Part shown: piece after piece, positions 26,988-36,244 of the stretch
Position numbering within the stretch: position 1 is the first letter of the stretch
Layout: the number at the start of each line of letters is the position of its first letter
NCBI RefSeq assembly: GCF_024519315.1
Contig: NZ_JANIIC010000006.1
Coordinates: 62,001 to 126,000 of the forward strand
Direction of reading: 5' to 3'
DNA: 64,000 nucleotides
Origin: Streptomyces malaysiensis subsp. samsunensis
GTDB taxonomy: Bacteria; Actinomycetota; Actinomycetes; Streptomycetales; Streptomycetaceae
Position numbers and translations under genes: made by a program
The notes under the pieces: model-generated
Databases searched by the model: none
Told to the model about the DNA's origin: nothing
Seen by the model: the letters and a program-made list of their open reading frames with translations, nothing else

Positions 26988-27049
26988 GTCCGGTGCGCGC
27001 CGCATCCGAGTGCCCGATCCATTCCACCCGCACCCGAAGGAGACCCACC

Positions 27050-27535
27050 GTGCGCAAGGCCGCCGTCGCCACCGTCTCGACCGTGGCGGGCATCGTCCTG
27101 CTGCTCTCGCTCAAACCGCATCAGGACCCGGCCCCGGCCATGGCGGCATCGCCGCCGTCCTCCGGGCCGCCGGGTGCGTCGTCCTCCGCCTCGCCCGGCA
27201 CCGGCCCGTCGGGCGCCTCGTCCCCCGCACCGACCGGGCACCAGCGCTCGGGCGGCGTCTCGGGCAGCTACACCGGTGGCGTGAGCGACACCGCGTACGG
27301 ACCGGTCCAGGTGGCCGTCACGCTCTCGCACGGCCGGATCACCGCCGTCAAGGCGCTCCGGACACCGTACGACCGGCCCCGCTCCCGGCAGATCGCCGCC
27401 GACGCCGTACCGCGGCTGACCCAGGAGGCGCTGAGCGCCCAGAGTGCCCATATCGACGCGGTCTCCGGCGCCACCTACACCAGCGAGGGGTACACCCGGT
27501 CGCTCCAGAGCGCACTGGACCGGGCCGGTGTCTGA
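27050..27535 (+). CDS. FMN-binding domain protein, covalent flavinylation target
   Basis: A 161-residue protein starting with GTG 27050 (AAGGAG 7 bases upstream). It has a short N-terminal membrane anchor (VATVSTVAGIVLLLSL), a Pro/Ser/Gly-rich linker (residues about 25-75) and an FMN-binding domain (YTGGVSDTAYGPVQVAVTLSHGRI) ending in DAVSGATYTSEGY. The SGAT motif is the site to which ApbE attaches FMN through a Thr phosphoester. It would sit outside the membrane as a one-flavin electron carrier between the upstream reductase and an unknown acceptor. The gene for its modifying enzyme overlaps its 3' end by 8 bp. Confidence 0.9.
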   Translation: MRKAAVATVSTVAGIVLLLSLKPHQDPAPAMAASPPSSGPPGASSSASPGTGPSGASSPAPTGHQRSGGVSGSYTGGVSDTAYGPVQVAVTLSHGRITAVKALRTPYDRPRSRQIAADAVPRLTQEALSAQSAHIDAVSGATYTSEGYTRSLQSALDRAGV

Positions 27536-28310
27536 CGCGTCCGCCCCCGCGCGCGGACTGCGCCATGTCGAGCACACCATGGGCACGGTGTTCTCCTTCG
27601 ACCTCCGCGACCCGGTCACCCCGCCCGTCCGCCGGGCTCTGGAGGAGGCCGTGATCTGGCTGCACCAGGTGGACGAGGTCTTCTCGACCTACCGCTCCGG
27701 CAGCGTGATCAGCCGCCTGGGCCGTGGCGAGCCGGTCCCGGAGGGGTACGGGCCGGAGGTGGCCGAGGTGTTCGCGCTGTGCGAGGAGGTGGCGCACGCC
27801 ACCGGCGGCTGGTTCACCCACACCCCCGGCGGCCGGCTCGACCCCTCCGGGATGGTCAAGGGCTGGGCGGTCGAGCGGGTCTCGCGGACGTTGCACGCTG
27901 CGGGCGCCCACAACACCTGCGTCAACGGCGGCGGAGACATCCAGGCGCGCGGGGAGGCCGCCCCCGGCACACCCTGGCGGATCGGCGTCGCCCACCCCGC
28001 CCGCCCGGGGAAGCTCGCCGCCGTGGTCACCGGAGGTGAGCTGGCCGTCGCCACCTCGGGGACGGGCGAGCGCGGCGCGCATGTGCTGGACCCGCACACC
28101 GGCCGCCCCGCCACCGGCCTGCTCTCGCTCACCATGACCGGCCGCCACCTCACCCGGACCGACGCCTACGCCACGGCCGCGTTCGCCATGGGGGACGGGG
28201 CCCGTGACTGGGTCGAGGCGCTGGAGGGCCACGAGGCGCTGGGGATCACGGCGGCGGGTGAGATCTGGCGCACCCCGGGCTTTCCCGCGGCAGCCTGGGC
28301 GGGGACCTGA
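27528..28310 (+). CDS. apbE: FAD:protein FMN transferase (ApbE)
   Basis: A 260-residue ApbE-family protein: HTMGTVFSFDL near the N-terminus, EVFSTYRSGSVISRL, LDPSGMVKGWAVERV, NGGGDIQARG, then VLDPHTGRP and the Mg-binding TDAYATAAFAMG. It transfers FMN from FAD onto the SGAT Thr of the preceding gene product. GTG 27528 overlaps the preceding gene; a later ATG in HTMGT (27579) is possible. No signal peptide is apparent, which is also the case for many actinobacterial ApbE proteins. It completes a membrane flavin electron-transfer module. Confidence 0.93.
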   Translation: MSDASAPARGLRHVEHTMGTVFSFDLRDPVTPPVRRALEEAVIWLHQVDEVFSTYRSGSVISRLGRGEPVPEGYGPEVAEVFALCEEVAHATGGWFTHTPGGRLDPSGMVKGWAVERVSRTLHAAGAHNTCVNGGGDIQARGEAAPGTPWRIGVAHPARPGKLAAVVTGGELAVATSGTGERGAHVLDPHTGRPATGLLSLTMTGRHLTRTDAYATAAFAMGDGARDWVEALEGHEALGITAAGEIWRTPGFPAAAWAGT

Positions 28311-28328
28311 GCCCGTGCCGCCACCCGG

Positions 28329-30908
28329 TCAGCCATGGGCCGGGCCGGGCGCCGTGCGGGTGGGCGGGGGACGCGCCGGGAAGAGCCGTCTCTGCACGTG
28401 CATCACGACATGCCCCAGGCCGGAGAGCACACCGGCGATCACGAGGTCGGCGGGTGGCAAGGGCTCCGTGCCCAACAGCGCGCGCAGCGGCGGGAGATAG
28501 ACGCCTGCCGCTTGCAGGACCAGCGCCGTGCCCACGGCGAGCAGCAGGAACGGATTGGCGAGGCTGCCCGGGCGGGCCCGGGAGCCCAGCGCGACGCCGA
28601 GCTGGGTGGCGCCCAGGATCAGGAACATCATGGACTGCCACGGGCGGCCGGTCTCCCGCGCCCAGACTCCGGCGACCAGCGTGACGGCGGCGACGAAGAC
28701 CCCCATGGCCAGGAGCCGGGGCCAGAGCCCGGCGCCCAGGACGCTCTCCTCGGGCGGGCGCGGTGAGTGGCGCATCACCCCCGGCTCCACGGGTTCGGCC
28801 CCCATCGCCACCCCGGGCAGCCCATGGGTGAGCAGGTTGATCCACAAGATCTGCGCGGGGAGCAGGGGCAGGGGCATGCCGAAGAACGGGCCGAGGAGCA
28901 TGACCAGGATCTCCGCCGTTCCCCCGGCGAGGGCGTAGAGCAGGAAACGGCGCACGTTGGCGTAGACACGGCGGCCCTCCTCCACGGCGGAGACGACGGT
29001 GGCCAGGTTGTCGTCGGCGAGCACGAGGTCGGCCGCTTGGCGGGCCACCTCGGTGCCGCGCTGTCCCATGGCCACGCCGATGTCCGCGCGGCGCAGCGCG
29101 GGACCGTCGTTGACTCCGTCGCCGGTCATCGCCACCACCTGCCCCGAGGCGCGCCACGCCTGGACGATGTCCAGCTTCTGATCGGGCGTGGTCCGGGCGT
29201 AGACGCGCAAGGCGGTCAGCGGGCCCGCGGTGCCCTTACGGATCCGGTCGCCCGTGGTGACCTCGTCCTCCCGGGCCACAATGCCCGCACGCGCGGCCAC
29301 CGCCCGTGCGGTGAGGGGGTGGTCGCCGGTGATGAGGACCGGGGTGATACCGGCCTGTTGGCACTCCGTGATGGTGGTTCGTGAGGTGTCGCGGGGCGGG
29401 TCGAGGATGCCGACGAGGCCGAGCAGCGAAAGCCCCGATTCCCAGGTGTCCGGGTTCCTCAGCCGTGTCTCGTCGTGGTCGGCCGAGGCCACGGCCAGGA
29501 CCCGGTATCCGTCGCGGGCCAGGGTCTCGGCCTGATCGGCGGCCCGGGTCCGGGTGTCCGGGGGATCGGTGAGGACCGGCGGCCGGAGCATCACCTCGGG
29601 GGCTCCCTTGCACACGACCCGCAGTTCGCCGCCGGGTGCGCGGTGCACCGTCGTCATGCGCTTGCGTGCGCTGTCGAAGGGGATCTCGTCGACCCGTGGC
29701 AGTTCGCGTTCCAGCGCGGCCCGGTCCAGGCCGAGTCTGGCGCCCGCCGCGAGCAGGGCCGCCTCGGTGGGGTCACCCATCGCACGCCACCGTCCATCGC
29801 CGTCCGAAGGGGGCTCCAGCGCGGCGTCGTTGCACAGCATCGAGGCCCGGAGCAGCGCGGCCAGGTCCGGGGCGTCGCTCACGGCCACCGGGTGGCCGTC
29901 GCGTGCGACGCGGCCTTCGGGGCCGTAACCGATACCGCTGACGGTGGCCTCGCCCTGTGGTGTCCACAGCCTCTCCGCGGCCATCCTGCCCTCGGTCAGG
30001 GTGCCGGTCTTGTCGGTGGCGAGCACCGTGACCGAGCCCAGGGTCTCCACCGCGGGCAGCCGCCGGACGATGGCGTGCCGCTCCGCCATCCGCCGTGCCC
30101 CCAGGGCCAGGGCGAGGGTGACCACGGCGGGCAGCGACTCCGGTACGGCCGCGACGGCCAGGCTGATCGCGGCCACGACCATCAGCTCGACCGGCTGCCC
30201 GCGCACCAGACCCAGGGCGAGCACCACCGCGCACAGCGCGACGGTGACGGCCGCCAGCACCCTGCCGAACCGGGCCAGCCGCCGCTGGAGCGGGGTCAGT
30301 CCGGGCGCGGTTCCCATCAGGGCGGCGATCCGGCCGAGCGCACTGTCCGGGCCGGTGCCGGTGATCCGGACCCGACCGCGGCCGCGGACGACCACCGTGC
30401 CCGCCGACACCGTGGACAGCGGCCGGTCCGCGTCGGCGGCCTTCTCCACCGGGACGGACTCGCCCGTCAGCGCCGACTCGTCGATCAGGAGCAGGGCCGC
30501 GCCTGTGACCTCACCGTCGGCGGGCACGATGTCCCCCTCGCCCAGCAGGACCAGGTCTCCCGGCACCACATGGGCGGCCGGTACGGAACGCTCCTCGCCG
30601 TCGCGCATCACCCGGGCCGTGGGCGCGCTGAGGGCCGTCAGGGCGGCCACCGCCCGCTCCGCCCGTACCTCCTGGACGACACCGGCCACGGTGTTCACCA
30701 CGATGACGAGCAGGATCACCGCGGCGTCGGGGAGATCTCCGGTGGTCAGGGTCAGCACGGCGGCCACGAGCAGCACCACGATCAGCGGATCGCGCAACTG
30801 TTGCAGCACACGGCGCCACACCGGAGTACGCCGTTCCCGGGCGACGACATTGGCCCCGCACTCCTCCAGCCGCCGCGCCGCCTCCTCCCGCGACAGCCCC
30901 GCGGTCAC
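28329..30908 (-). CDS. P2-type cation-transporting ATPase (CtpF/SERCA-like)
   Basis: An 859-residue ATPase with an N-terminal cation-ATPase domain ([16 protein letters not shown]), actuator TGES (ALTGESVPV), M4 ion site [13 protein letters not shown], phosphorylation site [10 protein letters not shown], nucleotide-binding [26 protein letters not shown] and a C-terminal transporter domain, about ten helices in total. M4 PES-LP with acidic Glu indicates a Ca2+/Mn2+-like P2A enzyme rather than heavy metal. GTG 30908 has GGAGGA 9 bases upstream. In Mycobacterium the similar CtpF sits beside a universal stress protein in the DosR regulon, as this one does (divergent neighbour at 31133). Confidence 0.9.
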   Translation of the reverse strand: MTAGLSREEAARRLEECGANVVARERRTPVWRRVLQQLRDPLIVVLLVAAVLTLTTGDLPDAAVILLVIVVNTVAGVVQEVRAERAVAALTALSAPTARVMRDGEERSVPAAHVVPGDLVLLGEGDIVPADGEVTGAALLLIDESALTGESVPVEKAADADRPLSTVSAGTVVVRGRGRVRITGTGPDSALGRIAALMGTAPGLTPLQRRLARFGRVLAAVTVALCAVVLALGLVRGQPVELMVVAAISLAVAAVPESLPAVVTLALALGARRMAERHAIVRRLPAVETLGSVTVLATDKTGTLTEGRMAAERLWTPQGEATVSGIGYGPEGRVARDGHPVAVSDAPDLAALLRASMLCNDAALEPPSDGDGRWRAMGDPTEAALLAAGARLGLDRAALERELPRVDEIPFDSARKRMTTVHRAPGGELRVVCKGAPEVMLRPPVLTDPPDTRTRAADQAETLARDGYRVLAVASADHDETRLRNPDTWESGLSLLGLVGILDPPRDTSRTTITECQQAGITPVLITGDHPLTARAVAARAGIVAREDEVTTGDRIRKGTAGPLTALRVYARTTPDQKLDIVQAWRASGQVVAMTGDGVNDGPALRRADIGVAMGQRGTEVARQAADLVLADDNLATVVSAVEEGRRVYANVRRFLLYALAGGTAEILVMLLGPFFGMPLPLLPAQILWINLLTHGLPGVAMGAEPVEPGVMRHSPRPPEESVLGAGLWPRLLAMGVFVAAVTLVAGVWARETGRPWQSMMFLILGATQLGVALGSRARPGSLANPFLLLAVGTALVLQAAGVYLPPLRALLGTEPLPPADLVIAGVLSGLGHVVMHVQRRLFPARPPPTRTAPGPAHG

Positions 30909-31132
30909 CGTGGGCCGTCCTCCGCTACGGGCCGCCCCGGCCGCCCTCGCCGGGCGGCCGGGACCCGCGAGGAGCCGAAGTGCCCGGTGGGGCGGGGGGC
31001 CGGCATGCCTTCATCGTGTGGCCGATCTCCCCGGCTCGCATCCGGTGCGGGACCGGCGGCGGGTCCGAGCCGGGGCGGTGTGCGCGTGGCCACGGGGTAC
31101 CCGAAGCGGACGAGCCGACCGGAGGAAAGGCG

Positions 31133-32020
31133 GTGGGGACGATGGCGCTCCCGCTGGTCGTGGGTGTCGATGGATCGGAGTCCAGCTTGCAGGCCGTGGG
31201 CTGGGCCGTGGACGAGGCGGCACGCCATGGGCTCCCCCTGCACCTGGTCCACGCCTCCCGATGGGAACGGTACGAGGAGTGTCTCCCCTCGTTCGGTACC
31301 GACCGTCCCGCGGGGGAGCTGACGGCCGAGTACATTGTCGGCTCCTGCGCGGAACGCGCGACGCTGCGCGACCCCGAGGTGAAGGTGTCCGCCGAGGTCG
31401 TGGCCGAGGACACCGTGACGGCGCTGTTGGAGCAGGGCCGTGAGGCGTTCGCCGTGGTCACGGGGTCCCGTGGCAGAGGCGCGGTCGCGGAGACGGTGCT
31501 GGGGTCGGTCAGCCTGGCGGTGGCGGCGCGTGCCGTCTCCCCGGTGGCCGTGGTCCGGGGCGGGGAGAAGAACCGCGCAGGCGCCCTGCGGCGCGTGGTC
31601 CTCGCGGTCGGCGACCTGGTCGAAGGGTCGGCCGCCGTCCGGTTCGCCTTCCGCGAGGCACGGGCGCGGGACGCCGCACTGCACGCCGTACGCTCCTGGC
31701 GGCGCCCCGCGCGGCCCCGTATGGGCCAGTCGCCGCTGGAGCGTGAGACGAGCGGCCTGATCTACGAGGAGCAGGCGGCGAGCGTCCTCAGTGAGGTGCT
31801 GGACCAGGTCGAGCGCAAGCAGGACGACGTCGCGGTCCACCGCGAAGTCATCGAAGGGCCGGCGCACCGGGTCCTGCTGGATGTGTCGGAGCAGGCCGAT
31901 CTGCTGGTCGTCGGCGCCCTCCGCCGCCGTGACTACACCGGGTTGCAACTCGGCCGGGTCAGCCACGCCGCACTCCACCGCTCCGCATGCCCGGTCGTGA
32001 TCGTGCCCCAGCAGGTGTGA
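31133..32020 (+). CDS. Universal stress protein with two Usp domains
   Basis: A 295-residue tandem-domain UspA protein. Domain 1 (residues about 5-140) has [10 protein letters not shown] and the ATP-loop-like [17 protein letters not shown]; domain 2 (about 150-290) has [33 protein letters not shown] and [14 protein letters not shown] 31133 is chosen because GGAGG is 7 bases upstream; ATG 31142 is an alternative. It lies divergent to the P-type ATPase and convergent with PPK2. Two-domain Usp proteins of actinobacteria are induced in hypoxia or stasis and bind ATP; here the second loop is less canonical (GxxxRRDYTG), so ATP binding may be limited to one domain. Confidence 0.9.
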   Translation: MGTMALPLVVGVDGSESSLQAVGWAVDEAARHGLPLHLVHASRWERYEECLPSFGTDRPAGELTAEYIVGSCAERATLRDPEVKVSAEVVAEDTVTALLEQGREAFAVVTGSRGRGAVAETVLGSVSLAVAARAVSPVAVVRGGEKNRAGALRRVVLAVGDLVEGSAAVRFAFREARARDAALHAVRSWRRPARPRMGQSPLERETSGLIYEEQAASVLSEVLDQVERKQDDVAVHREVIEGPAHRVLLDVSEQADLLVVGALRRRDYTGLQLGRVSHAALHRSACPVVIVPQQV

Positions 32021-32105
32021 GCGCGGCACGGGCGGGCCCCGGTGAGCCACCGGACCGCGGATTTCTCAGCGCGGTGTCCCGGTGTGCGGATACGGCCCGC
32101 CGCCG

Positions 32106-32987
32106 TCATCCGTGTCCCTCTCCATCGGCCGTGTCCGCGTCGGGTGCCGGTGTACGGCCCGCTGACCGGAGCGCGGCCGCGTGGTCGGGCACGAAGGTCT
32201 GGAGGTGCTTGGGCGGCCTCTGGTAGCCGGTGGGCGCGGGGCGGGGCGGCAGCCGCAATTCCGGGAGCCGGACGTCGCCGTACGGAACGGTCGACAGCAG
32301 ATGGGCGATCATGTTGATCCGGGCCGCGCGCTTGTCGTCGCTCTCGACGACGTACCACGGGGCCTCGGGGGTGTCGGTGTACGCGAACATCTCGTCCTTG
32401 GCGCGGGAGTACGCCTCCCAGCGGGTGACGGACTCCACGTCCATGGCGGAGATCTTCCAGCGCCGGGTGGGATCGCTCAGGCGGTGGCGGAAGCGCCGCT
32501 CCTGCTCGGCGTCGCTCACCGAGAACCAGTACTTGCGCAGCAGGATCCCGTCCTCGACCAGCATCCGCTCGAAGACCGGGCACTGGCGCAGGAAGCGCCG
32601 GTGCTCCTCCTCGGTGCAGAAACCCATGACGCGCTCGACGCCGGCCCGGTTGTACCAACTGCGGTCGAAGAGCACGATCTCCCCCGCGGCCGGAAGCTGC
32701 TCGACATAGCGCTGGAAGTACCACTGGCCGCGTTCGCGGTCCGTGGGCACGGGCAGGGCGACGGTACGTACGACGCGCGGGTTGAGGTGCGCGGTGACCC
32801 GTTTGATCGCGCCGCCCTTCCCGGCCGCGTCCCTGCCCTCGAAGACCACCACGACGCGCCGTCCCTCGGCCCGCACCCACTCCTGGAGCTTCACGAGTTC
32901 GATCTGAAGACGGCGCAGTTCCCTCTCGTACGGGGCGGACGGCAGTCGTCCCGGTCCGGTTTCGGCTGGTGGAGTATGGCGCGCCAT
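32106..32987 (-). CDS. ppk2: Polyphosphate kinase 2 (PPK2)
   Basis: A 293-residue PPK2-family kinase. It shows Walker A GRDAAGKGGAIKR, lid-region Arg residues, Walker B FDRSWYNRAGVERVMGF and the conserved tail KISAMDVESVTRWEAYSRAKDEMF followed by DDKRAARINMI. It uses polyphosphate to phosphorylate nucleoside mono- or diphosphates, with class I (NDP) most likely for a one-domain protein of this length. The Pro-rich C-terminus after residue 250 is variable. ATG 32987 has no strong ribosome-binding site, but the CBS-BON gene ends only 5 bp upstream, suggesting coupled expression. It could regenerate ATP/GTP when respiration stops, in line with its neighbours. Confidence 0.92.
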   Translation of the reverse strand: MARHTPPAETGPGRLPSAPYERELRRLQIELVKLQEWVRAEGRRVVVVFEGRDAAGKGGAIKRVTAHLNPRVVRTVALPVPTDRERGQWYFQRYVEQLPAAGEIVLFDRSWYNRAGVERVMGFCTEEEHRRFLRQCPVFERMLVEDGILLRKYWFSVSDAEQERRFRHRLSDPTRRWKISAMDVESVTRWEAYSRAKDEMFAYTDTPEAPWYVVESDDKRAARINMIAHLLSTVPYGDVRLPELRLPPRPAPTGYQRPPKHLQTFVPDHAAALRSAGRTPAPDADTADGEGHG

Positions 32988-32992
32988 CGGTC

Positions 32993-33661
32993 TCAGGCCG
33001 TGCGCTCCGCCTCGTCCGGGCCGACGCCCCGGAAGTGGCATTCCACGTCCACGACGCCCTCGACGGCCCGGGTGAGGCGCGCGGCCACGGGGATGCGCGC
33101 GGTGTCGCGGAGCCGCCCGCTGAGGGTGACGACCCCCTCGTCGACCCGGACGTGGATGCCGCCGTCACCGGGGAAGAGATAGGACACCACCGTGCGCCGG
33201 ACCTCTTCCTCGATGTCCTGGTCCGAGCGGAGGAAGACCTTCAGCAGATCGCCCCGGCTGACGATTCCCAGCAGCTTGCCCTCGGTGTCGACCACGGGAA
33301 GCCGTTTTACCCCTCTGACGGCCATGATCCGGGCCGCCTCGGACAGCGTGGCGTCCGGGTGCACGGTGACCGCCGGGGAGCTCATCAGCTCCTCCGCCGT
33401 CAGTGCCCCCGCCTTCGCGAGGTCGGGGAGGCGCCGAAGCTGCTGGAGGCGGTCCGGATCGCTGTCCCGGAATTCCTCCTTGGGCAGCAGATCCGCCTCC
33501 GAGACGACGCCGATGACACGCCCCTCGCCCTCCAGCACCGGCATGGCGCTCACCCGCCACTCGCCCAGTGTCTGCACCACTTCCTTGAACGACGCGTCAC
33601 GCCCGACGGCGACCACCGTCCGTGTCATCACATCACCCACGATGTGCGGAGTCTCGGACAT
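32993..33661 (-). CDS. Two CBS domains plus C-terminal BON domain
   Basis: A 222-residue protein. The CBS pair spans residues about 8-140 (DVMTRTVVAVGRDASFKEVVQTL, VIGVVSEADLL, ELMSSPAVTVHPDATL, GIVSRGDLLKVFL). A BON domain follows at about 150-215 (TVVSYLFPGDGGIHVRVDEGVVTLSGRL). CBS pairs bind adenine nucleotides; BON domains bind membranes or ligands. GGGAGG lies upstream of ATG 33661. Similar small CBS proteins (for example mycobacterial Hrp1) belong to hypoxia regulons. It is likely co-transcribed with ppk2. Confidence 0.9.
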   Translation of the reverse strand: MSETPHIVGDVMTRTVVAVGRDASFKEVVQTLGEWRVSAMPVLEGEGRVIGVVSEADLLPKEEFRDSDPDRLQQLRRLPDLAKAGALTAEELMSSPAVTVHPDATLSEAARIMAVRGVKRLPVVDTEGKLLGIVSRGDLLKVFLRSDQDIEEEVRRTVVSYLFPGDGGIHVRVDEGVVTLSGRLRDTARIPVAARLTRAVEGVVDVECHFRGVGPDEAERTA

Positions 33662-33754
33662 GTGAGTACCTCCCTCCGCGCTGCGTTCCGGCGGCTTCTC
33701 CCCTCCCAGTGTCCGGCCCGCCGGCGCCCCCCGGCCACTCGGGGACCGCGCCGG

Positions 33755-34816
33755 TCAGCAGATCCGGGGCAGTTGCTCGCCGAGCGGCGGATCCACGATC
33801 CGGGTTCCGCCGAGTCCGGTACGGGCCACGACCATGCCGGGGTGTTCGGCCACGCACACGCCGATCACGGTCGCCTCATGTCCCAGCGGATGCGCGCGCA
33901 TCGCCTCCAGGACCATCTCGGCGTGGGTCCTGGCCACGAAGGCCACCAGGCGGCCCTCGTTGGCCATGTACATCGGGTCGAGGCCGAGCAGGGCACAGGC
34001 GGTGGCGACCGCGTCCGGGACGGGCACCGCCGCCTCGTCCAGGGCGACACCGGTGCCGGAGGCCGTCGCGATCTCGTTGAGAGCGGCGGCCAGGCCGCCC
34101 CTCGTGGGGTCGCGCAGAACGTGGATATCGGGCGTGACGGCGAGCATCGCCCGGACCAGTCCGGCCAGCGGCGCGGTGTCGCTGACCAGCTCGGTGCCGA
34201 ACGTCAGCCCTTCGCGGACGCTGAGGATGGCGATGCCGTGCTGTCCGATCGGCCCGCTCACGATGACCGCGTCACCGGGCCTGGCACGCCGCGGACGGAT
34301 GTCCACCCCCTCGGGGATCAGCCCGATCCCCGCCGTGTTCACATACACACCGTCGCCGTGGCCGGAGTCGACCACCTTGGTGTCGCCGGTGACCACGGTG
34401 ACGTCCGCCGCGCGGGCGGCCGCGCCCAGCGCCTGGGCCACCCGGCCGACGGTGCTCAGCTCCGTGCCCTCCTCCAGGATGAACGCGCAGGACAGGTACG
34501 CGGGAACGGCTCCGCTCATGGCCAGGTCGTTGACGGTGCCGTTGACCGCCAGATCCCCGATGCTCCCGCCGGGGAAGAACAGCGGGCGGACGACGTAGGA
34601 GTCGGTCGAGAAGGCCAGCCGGGCACCGCCGAGCGTGACAGCGGCCGAGTCGGTGAGTCCTTCCAGGGCCTCGCCACCGTAGGCCGGGAGGAAGAGGTGC
34701 CGGGTCAGCTCCGCGGAGAGCGCTCCTCCGCCACCGTGGCCCATCACCACCACCGGGTGGTCGCGCAGTGACGCAGGGCAGGACCAGCCGGCGGTGTCGG
34801 CGGTGATGTCAGTCAA
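33755..34816 (-). CDS. hypE: Hydrogenase maturation factor HypE
   Basis: A 353-residue carbamoyl dehydratase, the enzyme that turns the C-terminal Cys thiocarbamate into thiocyanate for the Fe-CN ligands. It has the AIRS-like ATP-grasp fold with [32 protein letters not shown] and [10 protein letters not shown]. The protein ends PRIC, giving the essential C-terminal Cys. The first in-frame start giving the normal N-terminus is TTG 34816, overlapping the hypD stop; the next ATG would remove the first residues of the fold. It is the last gene of the hypF-C-D-E order. Confidence 0.93.
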   Translation of the reverse strand: MTDITADTAGWSCPASLRDHPVVVMGHGGGGALSAELTRHLFLPAYGGEALEGLTDSAAVTLGGARLAFSTDSYVVRPLFFPGGSIGDLAVNGTVNDLAMSGAVPAYLSCAFILEEGTELSTVGRVAQALGAAARAADVTVVTGDTKVVDSGHGDGVYVNTAGIGLIPEGVDIRPRRARPGDAVIVSGPIGQHGIAILSVREGLTFGTELVSDTAPLAGLVRAMLAVTPDIHVLRDPTRGGLAAALNEIATASGTGVALDEAAVPVPDAVATACALLGLDPMYMANEGRLVAFVARTHAEMVLEAMRAHPLGHEATVIGVCVAEHPGMVVARTGLGGTRIVDPPLGEQLPRIC

Positions 34817-35930
34817 CGGAAGCCGTCTCCTCCGCGCGGGGCGTGGCAAGACGCCGGTACAGGTAGTAGGCGGCGCACGCGCCCTCACTGGAGACCATGG
34901 TCGCGCCGAGTGGTGTGCGCGGAGTGCAGACGGTGCCGAAGGCCGTGCACTCATGGGGTTTGATCAGCCCCTGGAGCACCTCTCCGGCGCGGCACACCGC
35001 GGGCTCGTCGGTGGCCGGGCCGGTGATCTCGAACCGGTGCTCGGCGTCGTGGTCCCGGTAGGCGTCCGAGAGCCGCCAGCCGCTGTCCGGAATGGTGCCG
35101 ATGCCGCGCCAGGCGCGGTCGGTGGTGGTGAAGACCTCTCTCAGCACCTTCAGAGCGACCGGGTTGCCCTGCGGGCGCACGGCGCGTGGGTAGGCGTTCT
35201 CGACGCGGTGTTCCCCGCGCTCGAGTTGGCGGACCGCCCGCCGGATGCCTTCCAGGATGTCCAGCGGCTCGAATCCGGTGACCACGATGGGCACGTGATG
35301 GGCGTCGGCGAGGGCGGGGTACTCCAGGGTGCCCATCACACTGCACACATGCCCCGCGGCGAGGAACGCCTGGACGCGGCAGTTCGGCGATCGCATGATC
35401 GCCTCGATGGCCGGTGGCACCCGGACATGGGACACCAGCAGGCTGAAGTTCCGGACGCCGAGCCGTTTGGCCTGGTGAGCCGCCATGGCGATGGCGGGCG
35501 CCGTGGTCTCGAAGCCGACACCGAAGAACACCACCTGTCGGTCCGGGGTCTGCTGGGCGATCCGCAACGCGTCCAGCGGTGAGTAGACGACTCGGACATC
35601 ACCGCCGTCGCTCTTGACCCGGAACAGATCACGGTCGCTTCCCGGCACCCGGAGCATGTCGCCGAACGAGCAGAAGACCACGCCCGGCCGGGAGGCGATC
35701 TCCAGCGCCTTGTCGATCATCTCCAGCGGGGTGACACAGACCGGACACCCCGGCCCATGGATCAACTCGATGTTCCCGGGCAGCAGTTGGTCGATGCCGT
35801 GCCGGATGATCGAGTGGGTCTGACCGCCGCAGACCTCCATCATGGCCCATGGCCGGGTGACCGTCCGGGCGATGTCGTCCAGGAGCCGTCGGGCGAGGCC
35901 GGGGTCCTGGAATTCGTCGATGTACTTCAC
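34809..35930 (-). CDS. hypD: Hydrogenase maturation factor HypD
   Basis: A 373-residue Fe-S protein that together with HypC builds the Fe(CN)2CO unit. It starts KYIDEFQDP after GTG 35930, whose GTGA overlaps the hypC stop. Diagnostic motifs are [42 protein letters not shown] and the C-terminal 4Fe-4S set [17 protein letters not shown] and [10 protein letters not shown]. All Cys residues expected of the family are present. The length is normal. It is translationally linked to hypC upstream and hypE downstream. Confidence 0.96.
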   Translation of the reverse strand: MKYIDEFQDPGLARRLLDDIARTVTRPWAMMEVCGGQTHSIIRHGIDQLLPGNIELIHGPGCPVCVTPLEMIDKALEIASRPGVVFCSFGDMLRVPGSDRDLFRVKSDGGDVRVVYSPLDALRIAQQTPDRQVVFFGVGFETTAPAIAMAAHQAKRLGVRNFSLLVSHVRVPPAIEAIMRSPNCRVQAFLAAGHVCSVMGTLEYPALADAHHVPIVVTGFEPLDILEGIRRAVRQLERGEHRVENAYPRAVRPQGNPVALKVLREVFTTTDRAWRGIGTIPDSGWRLSDAYRDHDAEHRFEITGPATDEPAVCRAGEVLQGLIKPHECTAFGTVCTPRTPLGATMVSSEGACAAYYLYRRLATPRAEETASVD

Positions 35931-36226
35931 CGGTTCTCCTCCTCGGGCGCCCTTTCCACCTCGGCCGCCGCACGCGCCCACACATCGCCGAACTCCTCGT
36001 CCAGCGCCCCGATCCGCTCGAAGAGCCGGAGCGTGGCCAGGGCGGACTCCTCGTCGAGCCGCTGGATGGCGAAGCCGACGTGGACGATCGCGTACTCACC
36101 GACCTCGATCTCCGGCAGATAGGCGAGGCAGACGTCCTTGACCACCCCGCCGAAATCGACCCGCGCCATCGGCGTACCGTCCCGCTCCTCGATGCCGACC
36201 ACACGGCCGGGTACCGCCAGGCACAT
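35927..36226 (-). CDS. hypC: Hydrogenase maturation chaperone HypC
   Basis: A 99-residue protein starting [10 protein letters not shown], with the essential Cys2 exposed after Met removal, followed by the OB-like core [32 protein letters not shown]. It carries the Fe(CN)2CO precursor between HypD and the hydrogenase large subunit. The acidic tail ([10 protein letters not shown]) is longer than in E. coli HypC. The ATG lies 18 bp after the hypF stop. Confidence 0.95.
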   Translation of the reverse strand: MCLAVPGRVVGIEERDGTPMARVDFGGVVKDVCLAYLPEIEVGEYAIVHVGFAIQRLDEESALATLRLFERIGALDEEFGDVWARAAAEVERAPEEENR

Positions 36227-36244
36227 GCGCTCCTCCTCGGTTCC

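Noticed and set aside
31049..31066. GGGACC-GGCGGC-GGGTCC before the universal stress protein gene as a hypoxia operator
   Set aside because: Spacing and second half-site differ from the DosR-type consensus; in such GC-rich DNA this is easily chance.
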